21,405 nucleotides of DNA from Chloroflexota bacterium (lineage in GTDB: Bacteria; Chloroflexota; Anaerolineae; Caldilineales; Caldilineaceae): contig JAGWYN010000059.1 of the NCBI GenBank assembly GCA_018969295.1, positions 1 through 21,405 on the forward strand. The letters are read 5' to 3'. Below are positions 1 to 10,900 of the stretch, piece by piece (positions within the stretch are counted from its first letter, which is position 1; every line of letters begins with the position of its first letter). A program made the translations under genes and the position numbers. The notes beneath the pieces are model-generated. The model ran no database searches, had not been told where the DNA came from, and saw only the letters and a program-made list of their open reading frames with translations.

Positions 1-1
1 G

Positions 2-3000
2 GGGGTGGATTCGCTGATGGCGGTGGAGCTGCGCAACAAGCTGCAGAAGGGGCTCGACCTCCAGCTGCACGCCACGCTGCTCTTCGACTACCCGACCCTG
101 GAGCTGCTGGTTCCCTATCTGCTCGACCTGCTGCAGCTGGATGCCGCACCCGCGGCGGCGCTGCGTGAGCAGCCTCCCGTGCCCCGTGCAGCGGGGCTGC
201 ACGAGGGGATTGCGATCGTCGGCATGGGCTGCCGGCTGCCGGGCGGGGTGGAGACGCCGGAGGCCTTCTGGGAGAAGCTGCTGGCCGGCTTCGACGGGGT
301 GCGTGTGCTCCCCGACCAGCGGCAGCGCGACCTGCCCCCCTCCGACAGGCATTCTGCGCCGCGGGGCGCCTTCCTGGAGCGGGTGGACGAATTCGACCCG
401 ACTTTCTTTGGCCTCTCCCCGCGCGAGGTCGTGGTGATGGACCCGGCACACCGCCTGCTGCTGGAGACAGCCTGGCATGCGCTGGAGGATGCGGGGATCG
501 TGCCTGCAGCGCTCTTCAACCAGGAGGTGGGGGTCTTCATCGGCGGGGGCACGAGCAACTACATGAAGCTGGTGGAGGCCAGCGGGCTGGACCGCAACCT
601 CTACATGGCGACCGGAAACTTTGCCAGCACTGCCGCAGGCCGCATCTCCTATCTGTTCGGGCTGACCGGGCCCAGCGTGGCGGTGGACACTGCCTGCTCT
701 TCCTCGCTGACCGCCATCCACCAGGCCTGCCAGAGCCTGCGGCTGCAGGAGTGCAGTGCCGCGCTTGCCGGCGGTGTGAACCTGATTGTGGACACAGACT
801 TTACCGAGATGTTTGCCAACGGCAACATGCTCTCGGAGGAGGGGCGCTGCAAGACCTTCGACGCTGCAGCCGACGGCTATGTGCGTGGGGAAGGGGTGGC
901 GCTCCTGGTGCTCAAGCGGCTGGCCGACGCCGAGCGGGAGGGCGACCGCATTCTGGCAGTGATTCGGGGCAGCGCCATCAACCAGGATGGGCCGAGCGGC
1001 GGGCTGACCGTGCCCAACGGCCCCTCGCAGGAGCGGGTGATCCGCCGGGCGCTGGCCGAGGCTGGGGTGCAGCCGTCCGAGGTCGGCTACATCGAGGCGC
1101 ACGGTACCGGCACGCCGCTGGGCGACCCGATCGAGGTGGGTGCGTTGGGAAAGGTCTTTGCCGAACGGACCGACCCGCTCTACGTCGGGTCGGTCAAGAC
1201 CAACATCGGCCATCTGGAATTTGCAGCGGGGGTGGCAGGGGTAGTAAAGCTGGTGATGGTGCTGCGCCAGGGGCTGATCCCCCCTCATCTGCATCTGCGC
1301 ACCCCCAATCCGCACATCGAGTGGGGGGCGCTGCCGGTGCGTGTCCCCACAGCCGTCGAAACCTGGCCGACAGGGGTGCCCCGCATCGGCGGGGTCAGTT
1401 CCTTTGGCTTCAGCGGTACCAACGCCCATGTGGTGGTGGAGGGAGCGCCAGAACAGCCAGTTTCCCCGCCAGCGGCGACAGAGCGTCCGTTCCAACTGCT
1501 GACCCTCTCCGCCAAGAACGCCGAAGTGCTGAAAGCCTATGTGCGCAGCTATGTGGACTTCCTGGCCGGCCACCCCGAGCTGCCTCTGGGGGATCTGAGC
1601 TACACCAGCCATGTGGGGCGCAGCCACTTCAGCCACCGGCTGAGCGTGGTGGCGGACACGGCGGAGAGCCTGCAGCGGCAACTGGAGCAGGTTGAAGATA
1701 GAAAAGTGCAGCAGGGTGTGGCAGCGCAGACAGCACCCAAGGTCGCCTTCCTCTTCACGGGACAGGGGGCACAGTATAGCGGCATGGGGCGGGAGCTCTA
1801 CGAGACCCAGCCCGTGTTCCGGGAGAGCATCGACCGCTGCGCCGCATTGCTGAATGGGCAGCTGGAAGCGCCGCTGCCGGCGCTGCTGGGCTACACCGGG
1901 GAAGCGCCAGAGCAGCGCATTGACCGCACCGAGAACACCCAGCCGGCACTTTTTGCCCTGGAATATGCGCTGGCGCAGCTCTGGCGCAGCTGGGGCATCG
2001 AGCCGGAGATCCTCCTCGGCCACAGCGTGGGGGAGCTGGCCGCAGCCTGTGTGGCCGGGGTCTTCAGCCTGGAAGACGGGCTCACGCTGGTCGCTGCGCG
2101 CGGACGGCTGATGGGCGCGCTGCCGCAGGAGGGGGAGATGGTCTCGCTCCTGGCTGCAGAGTCCAGGGTGCGGGAGGCGATCGCCCCCTACGCGGACGAG
2201 CTGTCGATTGCCGCTATCAACGGCCCGGCCAGCGTGGTGCTTTCTGGCCGCCGGGCTGCGGTGCTGGCGGTCAGCGAGCTGCTTGCCGCCGAAGGGGTCA
2301 AGAGCCAGCGGCTGACCGTCTCGCACGCGTTCCACTCCCCGCTCATGGAGCCGATGCTGGAGGAGTTCCGGCAGGTGGCAGAGCGCATTGTCTACCACAA
2401 GCCTGTGCTGCGTCTGGTCGCGAACGTGACCGGCCAGGTGGCGGGCGACGAGATCGCCACGCCTGGATACTGGGTGCGCCACGTGCGCGAGGCGGTGCGC
2501 TTCGCCGACGGCGTCGCCGCGCTGCACAGCCAGGGCATTCAGATCTTGCTTGAAATCGGTCCCAAGCCGGTCCTGCTCGGCATGGCAGGGGGTGACAGTG
2601 GCCAGTGGTCAGTGGCCAGTGGTCAGTGGGGAACAGGGGGCAGGGGCCAGGAGGCAGAGAGAACAGCTCTTCTGCCCTCGCTTCGCCCTGGCCAGGGGGA
2701 GTGGCAGCAGCTGCTTGACAGCCTGGGTGCGCTCTACGTGCGGGGGGCCGCCATCGACTGGGAAGGCTTTGACCGCGGGTACGGAAGGCGCAAGGTGGCA
2801 CTGCCCACCTACCCCTTCCAGCGGCAGCGCTACTGGGCAGAAGAAAAGCGTTCGCTGTCAGTCATGCAGCAATCTGCTGATTGGGTGGAGGATAAAAATC
2901 TGGCAGAGCGGATTGCTGCACGTTTTTCTTCGCAGACTGTGGATGTCACCTTGGTGAGCAGGATCCTGGATGCGTTGCGTGCGGAGCAGCATCACCGAGA

Positions 3001-4966
3001 GTGGTTCAATCAGGCGCAAAATTCTCTTTACACAATGGCGTGGATTCCCTCTTTGTTTTCTGGGCAGCGCAGGGATGTGGGGAGTGCCGGAGAAACTGCT
3101 GCCTGCTGGATGATTTTGGCGGATCGCTCGGGTTTGGGAGAAGAATTGGCTGTGCATTTGCGGCGGCAGGGGCTCTCCCCGCTGCTCGTGTTTGTGGGCA
3201 GCACTTTTGCGGTCTGCGACTGTGAATTTCCTAGCTGGCAAGTGAACCCAGAGGATTCCAATCACTGGAGGCAGTTGCTGGCAACGGTGCCAACTCCGGT
3301 ACAGGGGATTCTGTACCTTTGGGGGCTGGACTGCACAGTGACAGCGGCTTCTTCTTCGCAGGTATTGGCACACATGGCAGGCAGGGGATGCACCAGCTTG
3401 TTGTATTTGATCCAGGGGTTGCTGGAGGGGGCAGGGCCAGGACACTTCTTGCCACGTCTGTGGGTGGTAACGCGCGACGTGCATCGGATCGATGGGCAGG
3501 GGGATGTTGGGATGGGTCTGGCGCAGTCACCGCTATGGGGGCTGGGGTTGACTATCGGGTTGGAATCCCCTGAACTGTGGGGGGGGATGGTCGATTTGGC
3601 AGCTGTTGCAGCAGACAACGAGGCTGTGCACCTGTGGGATGCCATCAAAGCGGGGGATGCCGAAAATCAGGTGGCGTTGCGCGGTGGGCAGCGGTATGTG
3701 CTGCGTCTGGTTCAGGCAGAAACATCTGCTCCCAAAAAATTGACATTGCTGGCAGCAGATGCGACCTATCTGATCACAGGGGGGCTTGGGGTATTGGGGA
3801 TACAGGCTGCTCGCTGGCTGGCAGGGCAAGGGGCGCGCAGTCTGGTGCTTGTGGGCCGCCATAAGCCAGACCGCGCCGTCAGAGATGTGCTGCAGGCAAT
3901 AGAACGGCAGGGAGTACAGATTCAGGTTGTTTCAGCGGATGTAGCAGACCCTGTTGCGATGCAGGCATTGTTCGCAAGTCTTGGAAGTTCGCTGCGCGGT
4001 GTGATTCATGCAGCTGGGAAAGCACAGTTTGCGCCACTTCGTACGCTCACTGCCGAGGACATAGACGCTGCACTGCGTGCCAAGGTTGTCGGCGGCTGGG
4101 TGCTGCATCAGCTCACAGCAGAAATGAAGCTGGACTTTTTTGTGCTGTTTTCGTCGATTGCCTCCATCTGGGGCTCCAACATGCAAGCCCATTACAGTGC
4201 GGCCAATCGGTTTTTAGATGCGTTGGCACATTATCGGCAGCAGTTGGGGCTGCCTGGGCTCAGCATCAACTGGGGGCCGTGGGCAGACTCTCTGGCTTCG
4301 ACGCTGCAAGAACAGCTGGCGCGTACAGGGGTCCTCTCGCTGCCGTCTGCGCGGGCACTGGCCTTTTTGGGGACTTTGCTGGCTGCAGAGGAGGCGCAGC
4401 GGGTGGTGGTGGAGGTTGACTGGCCGCTGTTTCAAAGTGTTTACCGAACCCGAGGTCCACAGCCCTTGCTCGATTGTGTGGCCCCTCTGGTTTCCGAACA
4501 GACACAAACGGGCCAACCTTCCAGTCTGATCCAGAGACTTCAGCAGCTGCCGTTGTCCCAACGGCAGCCAGCGCTCGATGCAGAAATCCAGGAGCAGGTA
4601 CGCCAGGTGATTGCCGCAGCCAGCCTGCCTGATCTGCAGCAGGGATTTGCCGACCTTGGGATGGACTCGCTGATGGCGGTGGAGTTGAAGAACCGGTTGG
4701 AGAGGCTGATTGGCCAGCCACTCCCCGCCACGTTGGCGTTCAACTATCCGACAGTCGATCGGCTGTCAAAATTTTTGCTTTGTGAAGTTTTATTTTTGGC
4801 AGCGGACAGTGCCCTGGCTGAGCCGATTTTGTCCTCTGCATCCACCGTTCGACCGTTGTCGCCACTCGATGCAGACGATGTTCGTCAGCTTTCGGCCAGT
4901 GAGCTGATGGCGATCATCGCCAGTGAATCAGAGGCATTGAACCTGCAGGCGGACGAGAAGGGGTAA
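2..4966 (+). CDS. Type I PKS, (ACP)-KS-AT-KR-ACP, 5' partial
   Basis: This is a cytoplasmic polyketide synthase subunit that extends an ACP-bound acyl chain by one malonyl unit and reduces the beta-ketone to a hydroxyl. The window opens inside the upstream module's ACP: the pantetheinylated Ser is at bases 11-13 (VDSLMAVEL), so the true start lies upstream. Numbering from the GTG at base 5, KS is about 68-490 (DTACSSS with Cys231, HGTGTPLGDP with His366, His403). AT is about 577-860 (GHSVG Ser674, HAFH 774-777, malonyl type). The KR structural half is about 950-1245. The catalytic KR is about 1250-1435 (GGLGVLG, Lys1360, Ser1384, Tyr1397, Asn1401). The final ACP has Ser1555. No DH motif lies between AT and KR. 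KR has Trp1389 eight residues before the Tyr and lacks LDD, which predicts an A-type ketoreductase. The last 40 residues look like a helical docking tail. A 7-base tandem repeat sits just after AT. Codon use changes sharply near base 2850. Confidence 0.97.
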   Translation, partial: GVDSLMAVELRNKLQKGLDLQLHATLLFDYPTLELLVPYLLDLLQLDAAPAAALREQPPVPRAAGLHEGIAIVGMGCRLPGGVETPEAFWEKLLAGFDGVRVLPDQRQRDLPPSDRHSAPRGAFLERVDEFDPTFFGLSPREVVVMDPAHRLLLETAWHALEDAGIVPAALFNQEVGVFIGGGTSNYMKLVEASGLDRNLYMATGNFASTAAGRISYLFGLTGPSVAVDTACSSSLTAIHQACQSLRLQECSAALAGGVNLIVDTDFTEMFANGNMLSEEGRCKTFDAAADGYVRGEGVALLVLKRLADAEREGDRILAVIRGSAINQDGPSGGLTVPNGPSQERVIRRALAEAGVQPSEVGYIEAHGTGTPLGDPIEVGALGKVFAERTDPLYVGSVKTNIGHLEFAAGVAGVVKLVMVLRQGLIPPHLHLRTPNPHIEWGALPVRVPTAVETWPTGVPRIGGVSSFGFSGTNAHVVVEGAPEQPVSPPAATERPFQLLTLSAKNAEVLKAYVRSYVDFLAGHPELPLGDLSYTSHVGRSHFSHRLSVVADTAESLQRQLEQVEDRKVQQGVAAQTAPKVAFLFTGQGAQYSGMGRELYETQPVFRESIDRCAALLNGQLEAPLPALLGYTGEAPEQRIDRTENTQPALFALEYALAQLWRSWGIEPEILLGHSVGELAAACVAGVFSLEDGLTLVAARGRLMGALPQEGEMVSLLAAESRVREAIAPYADELSIAAINGPASVVLSGRRAAVLAVSELLAAEGVKSQRLTVSHAFHSPLMEPMLEEFRQVAERIVYHKPVLRLVANVTGQVAGDEIATPGYWVRHVREAVRFADGVAALHSQGIQILLEIGPKPVLLGMAGGDSGQWSVASGQWGTGGRGQEAERTALLPSLRPGQGEWQQLLDSLGALYVRGAAIDWEGFDRGYGRRKVALPTYPFQRQRYWAEEKRSLSVMQQSADWVEDKNLAERIAARFSSQTVDVTLVSRILDALRAEQHHREWFNQAQNSLYTMAWIPSLFSGQRRDVGSAGETAACWMILADRSGLGEELAVHLRRQGLSPLLVFVGSTFAVCDCEFPSWQVNPEDSNHWRQLLATVPTPVQGILYLWGLDCTVTAASSSQVLAHMAGRGCTSLLYLIQGLLEGAGPGHFLPRLWVVTRDVHRIDGQGDVGMGLAQSPLWGLGLTIGLESPELWGGMVDLAAVAADNEAVHLWDAIKAGDAENQVALRGGQRYVLRLVQAETSAPKKLTLLAADATYLITGGLGVLGIQAARWLAGQGARSLVLVGRHKPDRAVRDVLQAIERQGVQIQVVSADVADPVAMQALFASLGSSLRGVIHAAGKAQFAPLRTLTAEDIDAALRAKVVGGWVLHQLTAEMKLDFFVLFSSIASIWGSNMQAHYSAANRFLDALAHYRQQLGLPGLSINWGPWADSLASTLQEQLARTGVLSLPSARALAFLGTLLAAEEAQRVVVEVDWPLFQSVYRTRGPQPLLDCVAPLVSEQTQTGQPSSLIQRLQQLPLSQRQPALDAEIQEQVRQVIAAASLPDLQQGFADLGMDSLMAVELKNRLERLIGQPLPATLAFNYPTVDRLSKFLLCEVLFLAADSALAEPILSSASTVRPLSPLDADDVRQLSASELMAIIASESEALNLQADEKG
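1739..2837 (+). repeat. Dispersed 1.1-kb AT-domain repeat, copy 1
   Basis: The AT domain and post-AT linker of gene 1 match 18126-19245 in gene 4 in the same orientation. The offset is 16387 bases from 1739 through the start of the heptamer array and 16408 after it, so the two copies are colinear except for 21 bases. In the 100 bases from 2281, I count five differences from 18668-18767. The flanking KS regions are clearly less alike. This points to duplication or recent gene conversion limited to the AT unit. Confidence 0.92.
2596..2630 (+). repeat. Heptanucleotide tandem repeat, 5 units CAGTGGN, in gene 1
   Basis: Five consecutive units (last base C, T, C, T, G) are followed by more degenerate G/A-rich 7-base-like units to about 2660. 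The array lies inside the coding sequence, between the GPKPVLLGMAGG end of AT and the conserved LLPSLRPGQ linker. It encodes DSGQWSVASGQW. Three heptamers give a 7-residue period (SGQWSVA). Similar short heptameric tandem repeats are known between genes in filamentous cyanobacteria; here one is translated. Confidence 0.95.
4956..4963 (+). promoter_or_regulatory. Ribosome binding site of gene 2
   Basis: AGAAGGGG lies 10 bases before the ATG at 4974 and overlaps the last codons of gene 1. With only 7 bases between the genes, this supports co-translation. Confidence 0.7.
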
Positions 4967-4973
4967 AAAAAGT

Positions 4974-7900
4974 ATGTCGAATCCTACTCCAGAAGAATTG
5001 TTGTCGTCGTTGCAGTCTTCTGTGCTGACCATCCAGAAGCTCAAGGCTCGGTTGGCAGCAGCAGAAGAACCGATTGCAGTGGTTGGGATGGGATGTCGGC
5101 TGCCTGGACAGGTAGCCGACCCGGACAGTTTCTGGCAGCTGCTGACTGAGGGTCTGGATGTGGTCACAGAGGTGCCAGCGACGCGTTGGCTGATAGATGA
5201 CTTCTACGACCCTGTGCCGGACACCCCGGGAAAGACGAACACCCGGTGTGGCGCGTTTTTGACGGCGGTCGAGTTGTTTGACCCACAGTTTTTTGGGATT
5301 TCGCCGCGCGAGGCAGTAGGGATGGATCCGCAGCAGCGTCTTCTTTTGGAGGTTGCCTGGGAAGCTGTAGAGCGGGCAGGTCTGGTCTGGAACCGGCTGC
5401 AGGGGGAACCGACCGGCGTCTTTATCGGCATTTCAGGCAACGACTATGCAGAGCTTGTGAAACGGGAAGTGGCTGCAGATACTGTTCTGGAGGCCTACAG
5501 CATCACGGGCAATACGCTCAATGCTGCGGCTGGCCGGATTTCGTATCTCTTGGGTTTACATGGACCGAGCCTGGCTGTGGACACCGCCTGTTCTTCGTCG
5601 TTGGTCGCCGTGCATCTCGCCTGCCAGAGTCTACGGGCCCGCGAATGTCGCACAGCTCTGGCTGGCGGAGTCAACCTGATTTTGACCCCCTCCTCTTTTG
5701 TCGCGCTTTCGCAGAGCCATGCTTTGGCGGCAGATGGTCGTTGCAAGGTATTTGCGGCGAATGCAGATGGCTACGGGCGCGGAGAAGGGTGTGGGATCGT
5801 GGTTTTGAAGCGTTTGAGCGATGCAGTACACAACGGCGACCCGATTTTGGCGATCTTGCGCGGGTCGGCTGTGAACCAGGATGGTGCCAGCAGCGGTCTG
5901 ACTGTGCCGAATGGTCTTGCGCAGCAGTCGTTGATTCGGCAGGCATTGGCCAATGCCAAAATCGAGCCGGATGCGGTGGCTTATGTCGAGGCGCATGGGA
6001 CCGGTACGCCGTTGGGCGATCCGATCGAAGTCGAGGCGTTGGACGCAGTCTTTGGTCGTCGTCAGATTCCGCTCGTGGTTGGATCGGCCAAGGCCAATCT
6101 GGGTCATCTGGAAGCGGCGGCTGGTGTCATCGGGCTAATCAAAGTGATTTTGTCTCTTCAGCATCGTTACATTCCCCCTCAAATCCACTGTAGCCCTTTC
6201 AACCCACAGATTGCGTGGGAGAGGGTTTCTGTGCAGATTCCGACGGTTGGCATGACCTGGCCAGGTGAGCGTCGGGTGGCGGGGGTCAGTTCGTTTGGAC
6301 TGACGGGCACCAATGCTCATATCGTCGTTGAGGCGGCGCCGACATTGCCAGGAGCACAAACCGAACGTCCGCTCCACATTTTGACGATCAGTGCCAAAAG
6401 CACCTCTGCGCTGGCCGACCTGGCTGTCAGCTATGCGCGTTTTTTGGAGAGGACACCGGAGCCGCTGGCAGACATCGCGTTTTCTGCCAACAGTGGGCGA
6501 CGCCATTTTTCGCACCGGCTGGCCGTGGTTGCAGCTTCCTCTGCGGAAGCCAGCACAAAACTGGCTGCCTGGTCTGCTGATGCGAGTGCCTTCGGCGTGT
6601 ACAACGGCGAGTCCTTGCGCAGCCAACCGGCCAGTGTTGCGCTGCTTTTTACAGGACAAGGTGCGCAGTATGTCAACATGGCGCGCCAGCTGTACACAAC
6701 GCAGCCGACTTTCCGTATGATTTTGGAGCGCTGTGCAGCAACGCTGCATGACCAGTTGGGTCTCTCTTTGCTCTCTCTGCTCTATCCTGAGGAGGGCGCT
6801 GCATCGTCTTCGCTGCTCCATGAAACGATCTCTACGCAGCCTGCCCTTTTTGCCTTGGAGTATGCCCTGGCCGAGTTGTGGCGATCCTGGGGGATCGAAC
6901 CTGCTGCTCTGTTGGGGCACAGCCTGGGCGAGTATGTAGCCGCCTGTGTTGCCGGCGTTTTCAGCTTGGAGGAGGGGATGCAGCTCGTTGCTGAACGGGC
7001 GAGGCTGATGCAGTCACTGCCCCAGCAGGGAAAGATGGTGGCTGTTTTTGCCCCTGTGACACGTGTGGAAACAGCCCTTCGGGGCCATGAACAGGATGTG
7101 GCGATCGCTGCAATCAACGGGCCGCAGCATACGGTGATTTCGGGTCGTACGGCAGCGGTCACAGCCATTGCAGCGGCTCTGGCGGCAGAGGGCATTGAAA
7201 CGCAGGTACTCAATGTCTCTCATGCTTTTCACTCTCCCTTGGTGGAGCCGATGTTGGGACCGTTGGCCAGTCTGGCAAGCAAGCTTACAATGCGCTCTCC
7301 GCGCATTCCGCTGGTCTCCAATCAGACGGGTGCCCTGTTGGCTCCCGATTGGACGCCAGATCCTGCGTACTGGTGTCGGCAGACGCGTGAGACAGTGCAT
7401 TTCATGGCCGGGGTACAGACCTTGCAGAAGGGGGGACACATTCTTTTGGAGATCGGCCCCAAACCTGTGCTGACAGCCCTTGCCCGGCAGAGCGCACCGA
7501 ATGCACTCTGCCTGCCCTCGTTGAACCAGGGCAGAGGGGACTGGGAAACGATGCTCAACAGCCTGGCGGCATTGTACACGCAGGGTGTCAAGATAGACTG
7601 GCACGCGTTTGATCGCGAGGCACCGTTGCGCCGTCTGTCTCTTCCCACCTACCCATTTCAACGAAAACGATATTGGCTTCATGAAAGAGAGCTGCTGATG
7701 AGCAACCAGACACAGGGGACCCTTGCCCGCCCCGGAACAGGTTTCAGAACTGAGCTGGACGCAGGGAGCTTGAACGGTGCAGCGAATCACCCGGAACGCC
7801 GTGCGCAATTGCAAAAGGAGCTGGTGGGGCTGATGGCCAGCACCCTTCAACTGTCCCCGAGCGAGATTGGAGGGGAGCTCCCTTTTCTGGAGATGGGAGC

Positions 7901-10900
7901 CGATTCGATTGTGCTGGCGAATGCGGTTCACCAGATCGAACAGAAATATGGTGTCAAACTCACCATGCGCCAGTTTTTTGGGGAGTTGACCACGATTGCT
8001 GCATTGGCTGAGTATTTGGATGTGCAGCTTCCGCCAGCGACATTCGAGAGGGAAGTGGAGCAAGCCGGGGCCGTCGAATTGGCACCGGAGAGCCATCCCC
8101 ACAGGGGTTCAGCGATTCCTACGGTTGGTGGGGTGAACCGGACAGAGCCTGTCGCAGGGGGAGATGGGGCTCTGGAGCGCATCTTACGCGACCAGCTTGC
8201 TGTGATGGCGCAGCAGCTCGAGCTGTTGGCGGGCTCCCAGCCCCGGCAGGCGAGCCTTGCGGCACCTGCTGTGTCGGTGCCTGCTGTGTCGGTGCCTGCT
8301 GTGTCGGCACCTGCTGTGTCGGCACCTGCTGTGTCGGAGGTCTTTGCTGCGTGGAAAAAACCACAGATCCAGGGGGTACAGTTGACGGCTCGTCAGCAGC
8401 AGCATCTTGCTCTGTTGGTCGAACGCTATACCCGCCGCACGCGCACCTCCAAAGAACTGACGCAGGCCAGCCGGCATGTTCTTGCTGACAACCGTGCTTC
8501 GGCTGGTTTTCGGCCGTCGATCAAGGAAATGCTCTATCCTCTGATGGGTGAACGGGCGGAGGGGGCTTTTTTCTGGGATGTAGATGGCAACCGGTATTTG
8601 GACATCACCATGGGGTTTGGTGTGTTGCTCTTTGGCCACACACCTGCTTTTGTGGCGGAAGCGGTCGCTGCACAACTGCAGAAAGGGTTGGGGATTGGCC
8701 CGACCACGCAAATGGCGGGTGAAGTGGCCCGGCTGGTCTGTGAATTGACTGGCATGGAGCGGGTAACCTTCTGCAATTCGGGTACAGAGGCTGTGATGAC
8801 GGCGCTGCGGCTTGCGCGGGCCAAAACCAGGCGATCGAAGATCGTCTATTTTAGCGGTTCGTATCATGGACATGCCGAAAGTACCCTGGGCATTGCAGAG
8901 GCTGGCAACGAAAAACCTGGGGCAGTGACGATTTTTCCGGGCATCCCGCAGAATTTTCTTGCCGACGCCCTGGTGTTGGAGTATGGGAACCCGCAATCGC
9001 TCGAGGTGATCCGAGGCTGCGCACAGGAACTGGCTGCTGTGCTGGTCGAACCTGTGCAGAGTCGTCGCCCCGATCTGCAGCCAGCAGAGTTTTTGCGTCA
9101 GCTGCGTACTTTGACAGACGCCACTGGGGTCACCCTGATTTTTGATGAGACAATCACTGGGTTTCGGATTCATCCAGGTGGAGCGCAGGCCTGGTTTGGG
9201 GTAGCAGCGGACATTGCGACGTACGGCAAGATTGTGGGGGGAGGGCTGCCGATCGGGCTGGTGGCAGGACGTTCTGCCTGGATGGACTGTATCGACGGCG
9301 GCTTCTGGCGTTATGGGGATGGCTCATACCCGACTGTAGAAACTACTTTTTTTGCGGGAACCTTTATGAAACATCCGCTGACCATGGCGGCAGCCCGTGC
9401 AGTGCTGCTGCGTTTGAAAGCGGACGGCTCAACGCTTTATGCAACGCTCAACCGACGGACCGCCCGTCTGGTCAATACGCTCAACGACTGGTTTCAGGCA
9501 GAAGAGGTGCCTATCCACCTCGTTCAATTTGGATCGCTTTTCCGTTTTGTCTTTAAAAACAATCTAGATCTTTTTTTCTATCACCTGTTGGAGCGGGGAA
9601 TTTTTGTCTGGGAAGGGCGCAACTGTTTTCTGTCGGTTGCGCATACAGACGACGATGTGGATATGTTGATAGAGGCTGTCAAAGAGAGTGTCGGGGAGTT
9701 GCGTGCAGGTGGTTTTCTGCCTGAGTCCACAGCTGTGCAGCCAGCTTTGGTGGAGCCAGTTGTGCTGCATACTTTGCCGTTGAATGCAGCACAGCAGCAG
9801 CTTTGGGTGCTGGCACAGTTGAGCGAAGCGGGAGCGGTTGCCTACCAGGACTGTGTCTGCATCGAATTGCAAGGGCATTTGCGTGTGGATTGGCTCCAGC
9901 GGTCTTTGCAGCAGATGGTCGATCGCCATGAAGCGCTGCGCACAACCCTGGATGGCAACGGGCAAGAGCAGCATATCTGGCGCCACTGGCAGGTGGAACT
10001 GCCGTTGATTGACTTTTTTCCTCTGCCCGAATCTGAACGTCGACAGGCGCTGTCGGCCTGGTTGCAGGAGGAAATCCAGCATCCGTTGAATCTGGCGACT
10101 GGTCCTGTGCTCGGCACAGCGCTGCTGCGGCTTGCTCCGGAACAGCACATCTTGGTTTTGCGTGCCCATCATGCGTTCAGCGACGGCTGGTCGTGGTCGA
10201 TCCTTGTGCAGGAGCTGGGCCATTTTTATGCTGGGCTGGGAAAAGGCGTGTTGCCCCGCCTGGATCCGCCGCTGCAATTTCGTGAATACCTGGCCTGGCA
10301 ATCTCAACAGAAAGAGAGCCCTGCGATGGCTGAGCACGAGGCCTACTGGCTTGCCCAGCTGGCAGAGCCATTGCCGGTTGTGGAATTGCCAGCGGATCGA
10401 CCTCGTCCGACGACGACCCATTTTGGCGGCGGTCGTGTGGTGTGGCAACTCGAGCGCCAGTTGGCGGACGCTGTGAAGCGGCTGGCTCGAAAACAGGGTT
10501 CAACTTTGTTTATGACGCTGTTTTCGGTCTTCTCTGCGTTTTTGCACCGGGTGACTGCACAGGAAGATCTGGTGATTGGGATACCGGTCGGGGGACGTTT
10601 TTGGGCGGGCAGCGAGACGATGGTGGGGTATGGCACCCATCTGTTGCCCATTCGCAGTCGACTGGACGCCAGCATTCCATTTACAGCCTATCTGGAGCAG
10701 ATGCGTTCCCAGCTGCTCAACGGTTTTGAACACCAGGAATATCCTTTTGCCTGGCTGTATGAAAAGCTGAATGCCCAGTCAGCAAGGAGCCGTCCCCCGG
10801 CGATCACGGTCACTTTCAATCTGGACCGTCCTCTTTCGCTGCCCCAGATGGCTGAATTGCAGGCAACGTTGTTTGCTCCGCCCCACACTGCCACGGCCTT

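Noticed and set aside
5..60. Start codon of gene 1 at the GTG at base 5
   Set aside because: This GTG encodes the Val of the ACP motif GVDSL. The frame is open to the first base and the rest of the ACP must lie upstream.
2855..3750. Possible DH or methyltransferase between AT and KR of gene 1
   Set aside because: I see no HxxxGxxxxP, no LLDAxxQ and no SAM-binding glycine motif. Length and position fit the non-catalytic structural half of the KR.
115..3862. Several long open frames on the - strand opposite gene 1
   Set aside because: They are antisense to intact PKS motifs, overlap each other, show low-complexity Arg/Pro/Ser composition and no recognisable domain. Long antisense frames are expected opposite GC-rich genes.
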